A stretch of 64,000 bases of DNA from positions 265,950 to 329,949 of the forward strand of contig VBFH01000023.1 in the NCBI GenBank assembly GCA_005883575.1, read 5' to 3'. The stretch is from Chloroflexota bacterium (lineage in GTDB: Bacteria > Chloroflexota > Dormibacteria > Dormibacterales > Dormibacteraceae). Positions 26,461 to 36,923 of this stretch are shown here, one piece after another; position 1 is the first letter of the stretch, and the number at the start of each line of letters is the position of its first letter. The notes beneath the pieces are model-generated. The model made no database searches. It was not told the origin of the DNA and worked only from the letters and a program-made list of their open reading frames with translations. The translations under genes and the position numbers were made by a program.

Positions 26461-28650
26461 TTAGAGGAACATTGCCTCCCAGGCCTGACGAACCTCGGCG
26501 AGCGAAAGCTTGAGCTGGCCCTCGAACTCGATGTGGTCGCCTCCCGCCAGGCCGAGAAGCGAGAGCTCGACGTTGTGGCGGCGTGCCAGTGACTGCAGCT
26601 CAGGCATCGCGCGCGAGGGCACGGTGACGATGTAACGGCTCGGCGATTCGCCGAAGAAGGCGGCGTCGAGTCGGAGCGGAGGCTCCGGCCGGATCGCCGG
26701 ACAGCGCACCCCGATGCTCCCGAGCAGACAGCATTCTGTGAGCGCCACCAGCATGCCGCCCTCTGCGCAGTCGTGCGCCGAGTGAAGGTATCCGCTCTGG
26801 GCGGCGCTCAGCATCAGCCTGTTCACAGCCTTCTCGCGAACCAGGTCGAGGCCAGGCGGCCGGCCGGCGACGTGGCCGTGCTCGACCTTGAGGTATTCGC
26901 TGCCGCCGAGGTCGTTGTGGCTGGACCCGATGAGGAGGACGAAGTCGCCCTCGGCGCGGATCCCGGCGCTCAGGCGCTTGCCGTAATCGTCGATCACGCC
27001 GACCATGCCGACCACTGGGGTCGGATAGATTGCGGACTCGCCATTGGAGTCGTTGTAGAGGCTCACGTTGCCACTGACCACGGGCAACTCGAGTGCGCGG
27101 CACGCGTACGCGAGGCCGGCGATCGCCTCCTCCAGCTCCCAGTACACCTCGGGCCGGTCGGGGTTGGCGAAATTCAGGCAGTCGGTGACCGCGAGGGGCC
27201 GCGCGCCGGTGGCGATGATGTTGCGCGCAGCCTCCGCAACCGCCAGCTGCGCCCCGAGGTGCGGATCGAGGTGGCAGTAGCGCGCATTGCAGTCGGTCGT
27301 CACCGCGAGCCCCAGTCGCGTGCCTTTCACGCGCAGCATCGCGGCATCGCCGCCGGGCGCAATGACCGTGGAGTCGCCGACCATGTGGTCGTAGCGGCGG
27401 AAGATGCCGCGCCGGCTGCTCAGGTTCGGACTCGCGAGCATGCGCAGCAGGGTGGCGCCCGGATCGGCGAGCGGCGGCAGCGCGGCGATCTCGAGACCGT
27501 ACGGCGGCTCGGGAGCAAAACCGACGAGCCGGCGCGTCGGGGCTCCGTCGGTCAGCAGCTTCACTGGCACACGCGCCACATGATCTCGGCCATCGACGAC
27601 CGACAGCTGTCCGTCGTCGGTCACCTCCCCGATCACGGCCGAACTGAGGTCCCACGCCTCGAAGATGGTCTCGACCTCGCGCTCACGACCTCGCCTGACG
27701 ACGACCAGCATCCGCTCCTGAGATTCCGAGAGCATTACGTCGTACGGGCTCATCCCGCGCTCGCGACGCGGCACGCGCTCGACGTCGATGAGAGCGCCGG
27801 CCCCCTCCACTCGGCCCGCGCACTCGGCGACCGCCGAGGTCAGACCGGCCGCACCGAGGTCCTGGATCGCCACCACCGCGTCTGTGTGCGTGAGGTCCAT
27901 GCAGGCTTCGAGCAGGCATTTCTCCAGGAATGGGTTGCCCACCTGGACCGCGGGCCGGCGCTCGGAGCTGTTCCCATCCAGCTCGAGGGACGCGAATGAC
28001 GCGCCGTGGATCCCGTCGCGCCCCGTGTCAGCGCCGACCAGCAGCAGGCTGTTTCCTGTGCCTTCCGCCCGGGCCCGCACCAGCTGGTCGGTGCGCACCA
28101 GGCCGACGCACATCGCGTTGACCAGAGGGTTGTTCGCGTAGCACTCCTCGAAGTACACCTCGCCGCCCACCGTCGGGATGCCGATGCAGTTCCCGTAGCC
28201 CCCGATCCCGGCGACGATGCCCTCGACGTGATGGCTCGATTCGGGCAGGGGGCCGAAGCGAAGCGAGTCCAGCAGCGCGATAGGCCTTGCGCCCATGGCG
28301 ATGACGTCGCGGATGATGCCGCCGACGCCGGTGGCAGCGCCCTGGTAGGGCTCGATCGCGGACGGGTGGTTGTGCGACTCGATCTTGAAGACCACCGACC
28401 AACCCTCGCCGATCTCGACCGCACCCGCGTTCTCGCCGGGTCCCTGCACCACGCCAGGCCCGCTGGACGGAAGGCGGCGCAGCAGCGCCTTCGAGCTCTT
28501 GTACGAGCAGTGCTCCGACCACAACACCCCGAGCATGCCGAGCTCGACCTCGTTGGGGGCTCGTTTCAGCTGCCCGACGATGACTTTGTACTCATCCGGG
28601 GTGAGCGCGACCTCACGCAGGCGGCGCTCGTCCACAGACTTGATGCTCAA
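26461..28650 (-). CDS. purL: Phosphoribosylformylglycinamidine synthase subunit PurL
   Basis: ATP-dependent amidation of FGAR, in complex with PurQ and PurS. At 729 residues it is the small PurL type. [12 protein letters not shown] near 44, the substrate motif [22 protein letters not shown] near 90, [17 protein letters not shown] near 205 and the second-half HDCAEGGM near 627 are present. TTG 28650 overlaps the purQ stop (TTGA). Confidence 0.95.
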   Translation of the reverse strand: MSIKSVDERRLREVALTPDEYKVIVGQLKRAPNEVELGMLGVLWSEHCSYKSSKALLRRLPSSGPGVVQGPGENAGAVEIGEGWSVVFKIESHNHPSAIEPYQGAATGVGGIIRDVIAMGARPIALLDSLRFGPLPESSHHVEGIVAGIGGYGNCIGIPTVGGEVYFEECYANNPLVNAMCVGLVRTDQLVRARAEGTGNSLLLVGADTGRDGIHGASFASLELDGNSSERRPAVQVGNPFLEKCLLEACMDLTHTDAVVAIQDLGAAGLTSAVAECAGRVEGAGALIDVERVPRRERGMSPYDVMLSESQERMLVVVRRGREREVETIFEAWDLSSAVIGEVTDDGQLSVVDGRDHVARVPVKLLTDGAPTRRLVGFAPEPPYGLEIAALPPLADPGATLLRMLASPNLSSRRGIFRRYDHMVGDSTVIAPGGDAAMLRVKGTRLGLAVTTDCNARYCHLDPHLGAQLAVAEAARNIIATGARPLAVTDCLNFANPDRPEVYWELEEAIAGLAYACRALELPVVSGNVSLYNDSNGESAIYPTPVVGMVGVIDDYGKRLSAGIRAEGDFVLLIGSSHNDLGGSEYLKVEHGHVAGRPPGLDLVREKAVNRLMLSAAQSGYLHSAHDCAEGGMLVALTECCLLGSIGVRCPAIRPEPPLRLDAAFFGESPSRYIVTVPSRAMPELQSLARRHNVELSLLGLAGGDHIEFEGQLKLSLAEVRQAWEAMFL

Positions 28651-29351
28651 GACACCAGCACCTTGAGCGCACCCTCCGCGGCCGAACGAAACAGCTTGAG
28701 TCCGTCGGTTCCCCCGAGCTCGGCTTCAGAGCATCGCTCGGGGTGCGGCATCATGCCGAGCACGTTTCCACGCGCGTTGACGATGCCGGCGATGTTGTGC
28801 ATCGAACCGTTCGGGTTGGCGGCGGGCACGACCCGACCCCGCGAATCGCAGTATCTGAACACGACCTGACCTCGCTGCTCGAGACGGGAGAGAGTCGCGG
28901 GATCGGCGAAGTAGCTCCCTTCTCCGTGCGCGATGGGCACGCGGATGACCTCACGATCGCCGCACTTCGACGTGAAAGGTAGGTCGGTCCGCTCGACCAG
29001 GAGGTTGGTCCACTCGCAGCGGAACTCCAGGGATGCGTTGCGGATCAGCGCCCCTGGTAAGAGTCCCGCCTCGCACAGGACCTGGAACCCGTTGCAGATT
29101 CCCCAGACGAGACCGCCCCGGTCGGCAAAGTCACCGACCTGCTCCATGATCGGGGCGAACCGCGCGATCGCGCCCGTGCGCAGGTAGTCGCCATACGCGA
29201 AACCGCCCGGCAGGATCACGCAGTCGCACCCCTTGAGGTCCGTGTCCTTGTGCCAGAGGTAGGTGAGCTCTTGACCCAACACCTGATCGATGACCCAGCC
29301 GCAGTCGCGGTCCGACCACGTTCCCGGAAAAACGACAACCCCGAACCTCAC
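28647..29351 (-). CDS. purQ: Phosphoribosylformylglycinamidine synthase subunit PurQ (glutaminase)
   Basis: Glutamine amidotransferase supplying ammonia to PurL. 234 residues with [12 protein letters not shown] at the N-terminus, [12 protein letters not shown], the nucleophile Cys in GICNGFQVL near 89 and the His-Glu in MPHPERC near the C-terminus. GTG 29351 overlaps the purS stop (GTGA); the frame upstream is not homologous. Its stop overlaps purL. Confidence 0.95.
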   Translation of the reverse strand: MRFGVVVFPGTWSDRDCGWVIDQVLGQELTYLWHKDTDLKGCDCVILPGGFAYGDYLRTGAIARFAPIMEQVGDFADRGGLVWGICNGFQVLCEAGLLPGALIRNASLEFRCEWTNLLVERTDLPFTSKCGDREVIRVPIAHGEGSYFADPATLSRLEQRGQVVFRYCDSRGRVVPAANPNGSMHNIAGIVNARGNVLGMMPHPERCSEAELGGTDGLKLFRSAAEGALKVLVS

Positions 29352-29605
29352 CGGCGCTTGTGCTCCTGCTCGATGTCGAAACGGAAGTCTTCGATCACGT
29401 GGTTGGCAAGGAGCTGCCGGCACATCTCCTCCACGCGCCGGCGCGCCTCGTGCTCGCTCGAGCCCTCGATGTTGACCTCGATGTACTTGCCGACGCGCAC
29501 ATCCGTGACCTCGCGGAACCCCAGCGACGCGAGCCCCTGCTTGACCGTGAGTCCCTGTGGGTCGTTAACCACCGGTTTGGGTGTGATGATCACGCGCGCG
29601 ATCAT
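29348..29605 (-). CDS. purS: Phosphoribosylformylglycinamidine synthase subunit PurS
   Basis: Small subunit that bridges PurL and PurQ. 85 residues, normal length, with [31 protein letters not shown] and [16 protein letters not shown] 29605 has a good Shine-Dalgarno GAGG 9 nt upstream; that site abuts the 3' arm of a nested hairpin in the purC-purS spacer. Confidence 0.94.
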   Translation of the reverse strand: MIARVIITPKPVVNDPQGLTVKQGLASLGFREVTDVRVGKYIEVNIEGSSEHEARRRVEEMCRQLLANHVIEDFRFDIEQEHKRR

Positions 29606-29618
29606 CCTCGGAGACCTC

Positions 29619-29696
29619 GCATTCCGCCCGTTTGACGCCAAACGCGCACCAGGCCCGCACCGATTACGCGCGTTCGAGTCAATAGGTGCGGAATGC
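29619..29696 (-). promoter_or_regulatory. Nested inverted repeat in the purC-purS spacer, next to the purS ribosome site
   Basis: The 112-nt gap between purC and purS is the longest in this operon. It contains an outer inverted repeat GCATTCCGC (29619-29627) / GCGGAATGC (29688-29696) and an inner one AACGCGC (29641-29647) / GCGCGTT (29668-29674). In RNA these would form a long two-part stem whose 3' arm ends directly before the purS Shine-Dalgarno. Either translational control, mRNA processing or a REP-like insertion would fit. No known riboswitch consensus is recognised. Confidence 0.5.
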
Positions 29697-29717
29697 TGAA
29701 CGCCCCTGCGCGATCCA

Positions 29718-30638
29718 TCACGTTTCGTTCCTCGGCTTGCGCGGAAACAGCGGCTTGCCGACCAGCCTCTGGTAGGCGGTGAGATAGCGCAGGCGCGTCT
29801 GGGTGACCACGTCGTCGGGCAGGCGCGGCGGCTCGGATTCCTTGTCCCATCCCGAACGGGTGAGCCAGTCGCGCACGAACTGCTTGTCGTACGACTCGGG
29901 AGACGAGCCGACCGCGTAGGCGTGCACGTCCCAGTAGCGAGAGCTGTCGGGCGTGAGCACCTCATCGATGAGGATGACCTCGTCGCCTATCTGGCCGAAC
30001 TCGAACTTGGTGTCGGCGAGGATCAGACCACGCCTCGCCGCGAACTCGGAGGCGTATTTGTACAGCTCCAGGCTCGCCTCGCGAAGCTTGGCCGCCAGAT
30101 CGTCGCCAAGCTCCTTCTTCATCTGCTCGAAGGTGATGTTCTGGTCGTGGCCCGAGTCGGCCTTGGTCGCGGGCGAGAAGATCGGAGCGGCGAGCTTCTC
30201 GCTCTGGCGCAGACCCGGCGGCATCTTCTCTCCGGCCAGCGTCTGCGACTCTTCGTACTCCTTCCACGCGCTGCCGGCCAGGTAGCCACGCACGACACAC
30301 TCGAAATCGATGCGCTTGGCCTTGCGCACGATCATGAATCGGCCCGCGAGATCCTCGCGAAAGTTCTTGAGCACCGCGGGAAGGTCAGGCACCATGCCCG
30401 AGATCAGGTGATTCGCTTGAAAAGTGTCGGTTTGCGAGAACCAGAAGATCGAGAGCTGGGTCAGCACCTTGCCGCGGTCGGGGACGCCGTTGGGCAGCAC
30501 GTGATCGAAGGCCGAGATCCGATCCGTCGCCACCATCAAGAGCTGGTCGCCGCTCAGCTCGTAAGTGTCCCGCACCTTGCCGCGTGCGAAGAGCTTGAGC
30601 GGGAGCTCGGTGTCGGTCAGGGGAGGTCCGGCGATCAT
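29718..30638 (-). CDS. purC: Phosphoribosylaminoimidazole-succinocarboxamide synthase
   Basis: Ligates aspartate to CAIR using ATP. 306 residues: FARGKVRDTYELSGDQLLMVATDRISAFD near the N-terminus, FECVVRGYLAGSAWKEY near 110, ATKADSGHDQNITFEQ near 157 and LADTKFEFG near 215. This is the longer yeast-like/actinobacterial form rather than the ~240-residue type. ATG 30638 overlaps the purB stop (ATGA). Confidence 0.95.
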   Translation of the reverse strand: MIAGPPLTDTELPLKLFARGKVRDTYELSGDQLLMVATDRISAFDHVLPNGVPDRGKVLTQLSIFWFSQTDTFQANHLISGMVPDLPAVLKNFREDLAGRFMIVRKAKRIDFECVVRGYLAGSAWKEYEESQTLAGEKMPPGLRQSEKLAAPIFSPATKADSGHDQNITFEQMKKELGDDLAAKLREASLELYKYASEFAARRGLILADTKFEFGQIGDEVILIDEVLTPDSSRYWDVHAYAVGSSPESYDKQFVRDWLTRSGWDKESEPPRLPDDVVTQTRLRYLTAYQRLVGKPLFPRKPRNET

Positions 30639-31942
30639 GAAGTGGGGACTCCCAAACCAAGACGTTCATACGCGAGGTCGGTGTGCTCGAGGCCGGCCCA
30701 CGGATCGAAGACTTCGTCCATCTTCGAGCCTATGCGCTTCACCACCTCGTCGTTGTTCTCGAGCAAGGTGCGGAATCCGGTCCCGGAGCTTTCCATAGCC
30801 TGCATGGCGGCCTTCTGAACGATGAGGTAAGCATCCTCTCGCGACATTTCGCTCTCGACGAGAGCGAGGAGAACACGCTGCGAGAAAACTACGCCGCCCG
30901 CGAACTGGAGGTTGGCAAGCATGCGCTCCGGCCGAACTTGCAGTCCGCGCAGCACCTTGGTCATCTCGATCGCCATGTAATCGACGGTTGCACACGCGTC
31001 GGGAAAGATGACGCGTTCTGCGGAGGAGTGGCTGATGTCGCGCTCATGCCACAGCGCGGTGTTCTCGAGCGCGGTCACCAGATGCCCGCGTACGACCCGC
31101 GCCAGTCCGCACACGCGCTCGGTCACGACGGGGTTGCGTTTGTGAGGCATGGCGGAGCTTCCCTTCTGCTCTTTGCCAAACGGTTCGAAAGCCTCGCTGA
31201 TTTCGCTGCGCTGGAGATGACGGATCTCGGTCGCGATGCGCTCCAGCGTGCCGGCCACGATCGCGAGGGCGGACATGAACTCGGAGTGGCGGTCGCGCGC
31301 CACGACCTGCGTCGAGACACTGTCGACCCTCAGACCGAGCTCGCGGCACACGTGCTCCTCGACGCGAGGGTCGATCGTGGCATGGGTGCCAACGGCGCCG
31401 CTGACGCGACCTACGCCAGCCCCCTGAGCGGCGCCCTCGAGTCGTGAGATCGAGCGGTCGAGCTCGGCCACCCAGCCCGCAACCTTGAACCCGAAGGTGA
31501 TCGGCTCGGCGACGATGCCGTGCGTGCGCCCCGCCATCAACGTCCGGCGGTGCTTGATCGCGAGGTCCGCCGCCGCCTCGCGCACGGCGGCAAGGTCGCG
31601 GCCGATCAGGCGCGCCGACTCGATCATCTGCACCGCCATCGCCGTGTCGTTGAGGTCCTGGCTTGTCATACCCAGGTGGACGTAGCGCGCCTCGGGCTGG
31701 CCGATGGACTCGTTGAGCACAGTAAGAAAGGCGATCACGTCGTGGCCGACGCGTGACTCGAGCTCGGCGATCTTCGTTGCGTCAAACGTTCCCTTGCGAA
31801 TCTTCGGCAGCGCGGCTTTCGGGATCCGGCCCAGCGAGGCCCAGGCTTCGCAGGCGAGGATCTCGATCCTCAGCCACAACTCGAACTTGTGCTGGTCTGA
31901 CCAGACCACCCGCAGCGCGGGCGGCGAGTATCGCTCGATCAA
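30635..31942 (-). CDS. purB: Adenylosuccinate lyase
   Basis: Cleaves SAICAR and adenylosuccinate to fumarate plus AICAR or AMP. 435 residues with RYSPPALRVVWSDQHKFELW at the start, the signature GSSAMPHKRNP near 262 and the catalytic-loop region preceding it. TTG 31942 is preceded by GGGAG. It is the first gene of the main purine unit, 34 nt from a consensus -10, so the leader is too short for a purine riboswitch. Confidence 0.95.
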   Translation of the reverse strand: MIERYSPPALRVVWSDQHKFELWLRIEILACEAWASLGRIPKAALPKIRKGTFDATKIAELESRVGHDVIAFLTVLNESIGQPEARYVHLGMTSQDLNDTAMAVQMIESARLIGRDLAAVREAAADLAIKHRRTLMAGRTHGIVAEPITFGFKVAGWVAELDRSISRLEGAAQGAGVGRVSGAVGTHATIDPRVEEHVCRELGLRVDSVSTQVVARDRHSEFMSALAIVAGTLERIATEIRHLQRSEISEAFEPFGKEQKGSSAMPHKRNPVVTERVCGLARVVRGHLVTALENTALWHERDISHSSAERVIFPDACATVDYMAIEMTKVLRGLQVRPERMLANLQFAGGVVFSQRVLLALVESEMSREDAYLIVQKAAMQAMESSGTGFRTLLENNDEVVKRIGSKMDEVFDPWAGLEHTDLAYERLGLGVPTS

Positions 31943-31975
31943 GAAGGGCTCCCAATCAGCACGGGCGACGCTGGA

Positions 31976-31981
31976 ATTATA
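31976..31981 (-). promoter_or_regulatory. -10 element of the main purine operon promoter
   Basis: A perfect TATAAT on the minus strand in an otherwise GC-rich 219-nt divergent intergenic region (31943-32161), 34 nt before the purB start. No good TTGACA-like element is found 16-18 nt upstream. The rest of this intergenic region has no recognisable RNA element or gene. Confidence 0.45.
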
Positions 31982-32161
31982 TCGGCGACCGGCTGATCAA
32001 GATGTTGTTACGCGCAGATCCTCGAGCCCAATATGTCGTGGCCATCGGGCCAGGGAAGCCACCCTTAAGCGACTGGCTTGATAATCGAGGACTGCTCTTG
32101 AGCCATCCACGTAACCACCTTGAGGTGCCTCCCGTTTGAAGCGGCACAGGCTGAACGGCCG

Positions 32162-32719
32162 GTGAGCGACCCGTCCCGGGACGAGGAGCGAGACCTCGTC
32201 GAGCGTGCCAAGCGGGATCCGCGTCAATTTGGAACGCTCTACGACCGGCACCTTCAGCAGATCTATAGGTTCGTGTATTCAAGAGTGAGGGAGCAAACCG
32301 CGGCAGAGGACGTCACTTCGGAAGTCTTCATGAAGGCTCTGAAGGCAATGCCCCGCTACCAGGACACGGGGCGGCCGTTTGCTGCCTGGCTTTATCAGAT
32401 CGCGGTCAACGCGATCGCCGACCGCTACCGCACCCTGCGCACCGCGCAGCCGCTGGACGACTTTCACGACCTGTCCGTGGCCGGACCCGCCCTCGAAGAC
32501 CTCGCCGCCCACCGCGACGAGGTGCGCCGGATCTGGACGCTCGTGGAATCGCTTCCGCACCAGCAGCGGACCGCGCTGGTGCTCAAGTTCCAGGAAGACA
32601 TGAAGATCGAAGACATCGCGGTGGCGATGGGCAAGTCGGCGGGGGCCGTCAAGCTGCTGATCCACCGCGGCGTGACCAAGCTGCGCGATGAGGCAGCGAG
32701 CCTGAGGCCGGTCGAATGA
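32162..32719 (+). CDS. ECF-type RNA polymerase sigma factor
   Basis: 185 residues from GTG 32162 (TTG 32120 is an alternative). Region 2: LYDRHLQQIYRFVYSRV, AAEDVTSEVFMKALK and the melting segment FAAWLYQIAVNAIADRYR. Region 4: LPHQQRTALVLKFQEDMKIEDIAVAMGKS. Its stop overlaps the following membrane protein (ATGA), the usual sigma/anti-sigma arrangement. Divergent from the purine operon. Confidence 0.88.
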   Translation: MSDPSRDEERDLVERAKRDPRQFGTLYDRHLQQIYRFVYSRVREQTAAEDVTSEVFMKALKAMPRYQDTGRPFAAWLYQIAVNAIADRYRTLRTAQPLDDFHDLSVAGPALEDLAAHRDEVRRIWTLVESLPHQQRTALVLKFQEDMKIEDIAVAMGKSAGAVKLLIHRGVTKLRDEAASLRPVE

Positions 32720-34878
32720 ACTCGTACCACGACCCCGAGCTCGAGGACGTCCTCCAGGACGGTGAGCTCCAGCGCATCGCGTCGATGCTGAGCTCCGCGC
32801 ACACCCCGGAGCCGCCGCTCGACGACGCCTTCCGCACCGGCCTACGCCGGCAGCTCATGAAAGAGGCCTGGGCCATGAGCGAAGGCCGCAACTCGTGGTG
32901 GCGCCGTGCCTTGGCCCCGCCGGGACTGGCGTGGGCGGGCGCTGCGGCGGGCGTGGTGTTGATCGCGTCGGTCGTCGTCTGGACGTCGCTGTCGCAGCCG
33001 GGCGGGCTGCAGCAGGTCGTGGTTCAGAGTCCCGTCGACGGCGACCGCAGCGTCGCTCTCGCGCAGCCGATCCTGGTCGCGTTCAACCAGCCGATGGACC
33101 GCAAGACCACCCAGGACGCGGTCCAGATCGCACCGGCGACCAACGTGACCTTCTCCTGGGACAGCGGCAGCCGGACGCTGGCGGTGCAGCCGACGGGCGG
33201 AACTCTCGCTCCGAATACGCAGTACCAGGTCACCATCGGGCCGGGCGCGAAAACCGCCTCGGGTAAGCCGCTTTCGACGGCGCAGACGATCACCTTCGTC
33301 ACCCAGCCCAAAGCAACGCCGCCCGCGACACCGACGCCGCGCCCAACTCCGACGCCGTCACTGGGCGAAAGACCGCTGGCGACGCTTGCCGGAGCGTCGA
33401 GCCTGTCGGCCCAGTGGTCCTCGGACTCGTCCTCCATCTACTTTGTCGACGGGCAAGGGGCGCTCAAGGTCGTACCCGCCAAGGGCGGAGTGGCCACGAT
33501 CATCGCGCCGGATGGCGCGGCCTCGCCCTCGATCTCGCCTACTGGCGACCGCCTCGCTTACATCCGGGCCGGCAAGATTGAGGTGCTCACGTTCGCCTCG
33601 GGCATGACCGACGAGCTTGTTGTCACCCCCGCGCCGACGCTCGTCGGGTGGACCAAGGAAAAGGTCATCTGGGCGGCCGCGGACGGCGTTTACACGAAAG
33701 GAGGCGACGGCCGCAGCCAGCAGCTGGCGCCGCTCCCATCTGCCGGCGCGGTGACGGTCGTCTCGATCGCGCCGGACGGCGCCCACGCCGTCTACCGCCA
33801 GGACCAGAACCTTTTCGTGCTCGACCTCGGGACAGGCAAAAGCGTTCAGCTCGGTCAGGCGAACGCAGCTTTCCAGGGTTGGTCGCCCGGCGGATCGGAG
33901 CTTCTCTACGCAACCACCGACAACGTGCTGATCGCCAACACGCAAGGCGCGACACAGGCGACGCTGCCAGCGGGTGATGCGAGCTGGTCGAGCCAGGACG
34001 CGATCCTGATCGGCGGCGATACCGACATCTTCCAAGGCCGGCCCGACGCCTCGAACCTCGGCCGGCTTGCCAGCGGCACCTTCCATTCGCCGCTGTGGGC
34101 GCCGAACGGCACATCCTTCGCGTTCGTCCGCGGTGGCGCGCTTTGGACGGCGACGGCGCCTACGCTGCCGCCCGAGCCGACGCCACTCGACGACGCAACC
34201 ACGGTCGTCAACAACTTCATGCAGGCGCGGCTCAACAGCCAGTCGGACCAGGCGAACGCGTTCCTTGACGACAATGGCAAGGCCGCTTACGCGGGCGGCG
34301 GCTTGAGCCTCGTCGTCAAAGGCGACCCCCACTTCTCCCGGTTCTACATCCTGACCTCCGAGATCACCGGCTCACAGCCCGACACGGCGAGGTTCGTGGT
34401 TCGCCTGGTCCTGACGCGGGGCAAGATCGATGTCAGCGACTACGAGGAGACGCTCAGCCTCGTTCGGGAAGCGACCAGCAAGCAATTCCTGATCGACCAG
34501 GCATCGTCCGGGTCCCACCGGGCGCTCGGCAAGGGCGCCGAGGTGGTGAACGTGGATGTGGAGTCGGACACGGTGAAGGTGACCTTCGACAGCGATCTCG
34601 ACCCGACGACCATCACCGACGCCGTGATGATCCTGGACTCCAAGGGCAAGCAGCTGGATGCCACCGCCTCTTACGCCAACCGGACTGTGACACTGAGTGG
34701 CCTCAACCTCAAAGACGGCGCGCAGTACCGTCTCGTCGTCCTGACCAAGCTCCGTGACGTGCTGGGCCAGAACGTGGCCGCCGAGTACGACCTCGACGTG
34801 GTTGGCCCGTCGTCCAAGAAGCACATCAACCACAAAGACGTCGCGACGCCGTCGCCGTCGCCAAGCATGGGCGGCTAG
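32716..34878 (+). CDS. Large membrane-anchored partner of ECF sigma factor with Ig-like and beta-propeller domains
   Basis: 720 residues. A cytoplasmic part to about 72 (LDDAFRTGLRRQLMKEA) and a single helix at about 73-94 are followed by an extracytoplasmic Ig-like/Big_5 domain (100-195, VAFNQPMDRKTT), a Pro/Thr linker (PTPRPTPTPS), a WD40/TolB-like propeller (about 220-480), a DUF-like alpha/beta part, a second Ig-like domain (about 615-700) and a Pro/Ser tail. No zinc anti-sigma motif is visible. ATG 32716 overlaps the sigma stop. Probably an envelope sensor that holds the sigma factor; this is inferred from context. Confidence 0.75.
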   Translation: MNSYHDPELEDVLQDGELQRIASMLSSAHTPEPPLDDAFRTGLRRQLMKEAWAMSEGRNSWWRRALAPPGLAWAGAAAGVVLIASVVVWTSLSQPGGLQQVVVQSPVDGDRSVALAQPILVAFNQPMDRKTTQDAVQIAPATNVTFSWDSGSRTLAVQPTGGTLAPNTQYQVTIGPGAKTASGKPLSTAQTITFVTQPKATPPATPTPRPTPTPSLGERPLATLAGASSLSAQWSSDSSSIYFVDGQGALKVVPAKGGVATIIAPDGAASPSISPTGDRLAYIRAGKIEVLTFASGMTDELVVTPAPTLVGWTKEKVIWAAADGVYTKGGDGRSQQLAPLPSAGAVTVVSIAPDGAHAVYRQDQNLFVLDLGTGKSVQLGQANAAFQGWSPGGSELLYATTDNVLIANTQGATQATLPAGDASWSSQDAILIGGDTDIFQGRPDASNLGRLASGTFHSPLWAPNGTSFAFVRGGALWTATAPTLPPEPTPLDDATTVVNNFMQARLNSQSDQANAFLDDNGKAAYAGGGLSLVVKGDPHFSRFYILTSEITGSQPDTARFVVRLVLTRGKIDVSDYEETLSLVREATSKQFLIDQASSGSHRALGKGAEVVNVDVESDTVKVTFDSDLDPTTITDAVMILDSKGKQLDATASYANRTVTLSGLNLKDGAQYRLVVLTKLRDVLGQNVAAEYDLDVVGPSSKKHINHKDVATPSPSPSMGG

Positions 34879-34883
34879 AGAAG

Positions 34884-35443
34884 CTACAGGATCTTGAGGG
34901 CGCGGGCCGCGCGGCACACCGCGGTCACCGACCCCGAGTGGACGATCTGGCCCTCCAGCGCCGCACTCAAAGCTTGGTCGAAGGGTAGGCGCAGCACCTC
35001 CATGTCCTGCTCGTAGGTCTCCGGGCTGCGGGCCGCCTCGGTCAGGTCTTCGGCGAGGAAGAGATGCGCTTTGCCAGTGAGGAAGGCGGCGCCATGCACC
35101 ACACCCAGCGACGTGTACCGCTTGGCCAGCAGCCCAGTCTCCTCCGCAAGCTCCCGCCGGGCGCACACGAGTGGATCCTCGCTGTCGTCGCACGTTCCGG
35201 CCGGAACCTCCCACGAGGAGGTGTCCCACGCATGCCGCCACTGTCGAACCAGCATCGTGTCGCCGTTGTCGAAATACGGCACGACGAAGGCTGAGTCCGG
35301 ATTGGCCACCACCGTGTACAGCGCCTCGACGCCGTCGGGAAAGCGGATCAGGTCATCGCGTAGCTCGAAGTGACCCGAGGTGCCGCGCTTGTTGGTGCCG
35401 GCGACAGCAAAAGGCCGTCCGCTTTCCGGGTGCTCGAGCCTGG

Positions 35444-35447
<4 letters not shown>
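34884..35447 (-). CDS. NUDIX hydrolase (ADP-ribose pyrophosphatase-like)
   Basis: The NUDIX box is EVPAGTCDDSEDPLVCARRELAEETGLL, read in pieces: the invariant REL-EE-G residues are present and the leading Gly is shifted by Cys/Asp residues. Flanking DTMLVRQWRHAW resembles ADP-ribose pyrophosphatases. About 187 residues. No ATG, GTG or TTG occurs between the pycA stop and the domain; ATA 35447 would give an ATAG overlap with the pycA stop, and CTG 35351 is the next NTG. Last gene of the second purine unit; likely a housecleaning hydrolase. Confidence 0.75.
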
Positions 35448-36898
<1,451 letters not shown>

Positions 36899-36923
36899 TC
36901 TTTCAAGCGGACGAGTTCTTTCT

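Noticed and set aside
31943..32161. Purine or PRPP riboswitch upstream of purB
   Set aside because: The TATAAT lies about 34 nt from the start codon, leaving no room for an aptamer, and none of the conserved core sequences is seen.
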